Below are positions 6,649 to 7,743 of a stretch of DNA of 7,743 bases, in pieces (the stretch's first letter is position 1; each line of letters starts with the position of its first letter). This DNA comes from Clostridia bacterium (GTDB taxonomy: Bacteria > Bacillota > Clostridia > Oscillospirales > Acutalibacteraceae): NCBI GenBank assembly GCA_900767015.1, contig CAAFXQ010000038.1, positions 1-7,743 on the forward strand. Reading direction: 5' to 3'. Under the pieces are notes generated by a model. That model did not search any database, was not told the origin of the DNA, and worked only from the letters and a program-made list of their open reading frames with translations. The position numbers were made by a program, and so were the translations under genes.

Positions 6649-7209
6649 ATGAAAGAAGCATTTGTAAAAAGGCTTAAAAGCAATCCGGTTATTGCCGCCG
6701 TGAAAGATCTCGACAAGCTCGACAGTGCGCTCGACTCAAAATGTGAGATTATTTTTCTCTTAAGCGGCAATATTTTCAATCTCGAACAAATCGTTCAAAA
6801 GGTGAAAAGCCGGGGCAAGATGATTTTTATCCATGTGGATCTGATTGACGGCTTTTCAAGAGATGCGACGGCGCTTAAATACATTTACGAAAAAATGAAG
6901 CCGGACGGCATCATATCCACCAAGAACAATCAGCTTAAAGTGGCAAAAGATCTCGGTCTGCTTACGGTTCAGCGGCTGTTTATCATCGATTCGCTTTCGA
7001 TCGATACGACCGTAAAGACTTCACAGGCAATAAAGCCCGATGCCGTGGAGATCATGCCGGGAATCATGCCGGATATCACAAAGCGTTTAAGCTCGCTTAT
7101 CGAAGTGCCGATTATTGTCGGCGGACTTGTCAGCGAAAAGAAATATGTTCAGCTGGCAATCGAAAACGGCGCACACGGCGTTTCGACCTCCTGTAAGGAG
7201 CTTTGGTAA
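6649..7209 (+). CDS. glpP: GlpP-family antiterminator (glycerol-3-phosphate responsive type)
   Basis: The 186-residue product matches the GlpP family. In Bacillus subtilis that protein senses glycerol-3-phosphate and binds leader mRNA of glycerol genes to prevent termination. Family segments recognised by eye are SNPVIAAVKD (11-20), FIHVDLIDG (60-68), DGIISTKN (86-93), QRLFIIDS (108-115), PDAVEIMPGIMP (130-141), VPIIVGGLV (153-161) and the C-terminal GVSTSCKELW (177-186). The fold is a small TIM-like barrel. An in-frame TTG at 6625 directly after the engB stop would add 8 residues, but the ATG at 6649 follows AAAGGGAG and fits the family start. The gene lies 24 bases after engB, with no glycerol kinase, facilitator or dehydrogenase in the window. 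Family membership is firm. The ligand and RNA target are inferred and could differ here. Confidence 0.9.
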   Translation: MKEAFVKRLKSNPVIAAVKDLDKLDSALDSKCEIIFLLSGNIFNLEQIVQKVKSRGKMIFIHVDLIDGFSRDATALKYIYEKMKPDGIISTKNNQLKVAKDLGLLTVQRLFIIDSLSIDTTVKTSQAIKPDAVEIMPGIMPDITKRLSSLIEVPIIVGGLVSEKKYVQLAIENGAHGVSTSCKELW

Positions 7210-7216
7210 TTTTCGG

Positions 7217-7249
7217 AAAGGAGATGCCGGAAAACGGCAAACGAAGAAA
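7217..7249 (+). promoter_or_regulatory. Ribosome binding site with hairpin spacer before the GNAT gene
   Basis: A strong Shine-Dalgarno AAAGGAG (7217-7223) lies 26 bases from the GNAT ATG at 7250, too far for normal initiation. Between them TGCCG (7225-7229), loop GAAAA (7230-7234) and CGGCA (7235-7239) form a 5-bp, mostly GC hairpin. Looping it out leaves about 11 bases of spacing. The ATG at 7224 touches the Shine-Dalgarno and opens only a 26-codon frame, so it is an unlikely start. Confidence 0.5.
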
Positions 7250-7743
7250 ATGGAAGATACGATTACAATCAGGCAGTTTAAGCCTGAGGACAAGGAAGCG
7301 GTAAGACAGGTGTGTCTTGAAACATCATCGTTTCCGCTTGAAAAAAAAGGAATGAAAGAATTTCTTCTCCTGATGTATAATGATTATTATACCGAGGTCG
7401 AGCCGGATTGCTGTTTTGTTGCCGAGGATGAAGACGGGAAGATTCTCGGCTATCTTCTTTGCGCAAAAGATTTTAAAGAGTATCTGAAAATATTTAAGGG
7501 TCTTTATCTGCCTGAAATCAAAAAACTCGGTTTGCAATACTACATCATGGCGGTGACGGAAATCCTGACCCATCAGGCTTTCAGCCGGAAGTATCCTGCT
7601 CATTTACATATTGACCTGACCGCCGCCTGCCGCCGCAAGGGAGTCGGAACAAGACTGATGAATGCCCTCAAGGCGCATTTAAAAGAAAACGGCGTGGACT
7701 CGCTGATGCTCTCGTGCGGGGCGTCCAATACGGCGGCTGTCAA
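7250..7743 (+). CDS. GNAT family N-acetyltransferase, 3' end beyond window
   Basis: Predicted acetyl-CoA-dependent acetyltransferase. About 164 residues are visible before the window ends. It opens MEDTITIRQFKPEDKEAV, a typical GNAT beta1-alpha1 start. A central strand pair CCFVAEDEDGKILGYLLCA occupies 54-72. Motif A is HLHIDLTAACRRKGVGTRLM (118-137), with the acetyl-CoA pyrophosphate-binding R128-x-x-G131-x-G133. The EPDCCFVAED segment and the long insert before HLHIDL resemble GNAT domains related to those found with O-GlcNAcases, but this is a by-eye impression and the substrate is unknown. The gene is 40 bases after the glpP-like gene, on the same strand with no terminator between, so it is probably the fourth gene of the lon operon. 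ATG 7250 is the only plausible in-frame start, and its spacing from the Shine-Dalgarno is unusual. Confidence 0.85.
   Translation, partial: MEDTITIRQFKPEDKEAVRQVCLETSSFPLEKKGMKEFLLLMYNDYYTEVEPDCCFVAEDEDGKILGYLLCAKDFKEYLKIFKGLYLPEIKKLGLQYYIMAVTEILTHQAFSRKYPAHLHIDLTAACRRKGVGTRLMNALKAHLKENGVDSLMLSCGASNTAAV

Noticed and set aside
7224..7304. A 26-codon frame starting at ATG 7224 as a leader peptide
   Set aside because: The ATG overlaps the end of the Shine-Dalgarno sequence with essentially no spacing, so initiation there is unlikely. The reading frame is also basic and featureless.

Overview
The window looks like the start of a contig from a Clostridia-type Firmicute, probably a gut or anaerobic lineage such as the Oscillospirales, and possibly metagenome-assembled. 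The evidence is moderate GC content, strong AGGAGG-like ribosome binding sites, sigma-A type promoters, the lon-engB(ysxC) gene order shared with Bacillus, a GlpP-family antiterminator and a NADP-dependent diaminopimelate dehydrogenase. The lineage is inferred from these traits, not proven. The first 17 bases match the end of the Illumina read-1 adapter with one mismatch, so the extreme left edge is probably not genomic.

Left part (1-2530). A leader of under 200 bases carries one unremarkable hairpin and a good ribosome binding site. It is followed by ddh, which makes meso-diaminopimelate in one step for lysine and peptidoglycan. A 108-base gap with a clear promoter precedes a lipoprotein-type substrate-binding protein of the branched-chain amino acid ABC transporter family. 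That gene stands alone, with no permease or ATPase beside it. A hairpin usable on both strands ends this gene and the convergent gene to its right.

Middle (2539-3573). A membrane-anchored polysaccharide deacetylase runs on the minus strand. It is divergent from lon across a 165-base AT-rich regulatory region. That region holds two nearly identical 26-base direct repeats (period 27), a short inverted repeat that runs into the lon -35 box, and a near-consensus lon promoter.

Right part (3574-7743). Four plus-strand genes are packed with gaps of 18 to 40 bases and no visible terminator between them, so they are probably one operon: lon (ATP-dependent protease), engB/ysxC (ribosome assembly GTPase), a glpP-like RNA-binding antiterminator, and a GNAT acetyltransferase cut by the window end. 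Protease, ribosome assembly factor and acetyltransferase fit a general protein-homeostasis and growth operon. The GlpP-like protein is out of its usual glycerol context. The GNAT gene has a strong Shine-Dalgarno sequence separated from its start codon by a small GAAAA-loop hairpin.

Most genes are ordinary housekeeping or envelope genes. I do not see a complete novel system. The points worth a second look are the lon/deacetylase repeat region, the glpP-like gene in a lon operon, the structured GNAT initiation region and the adapter remnant.
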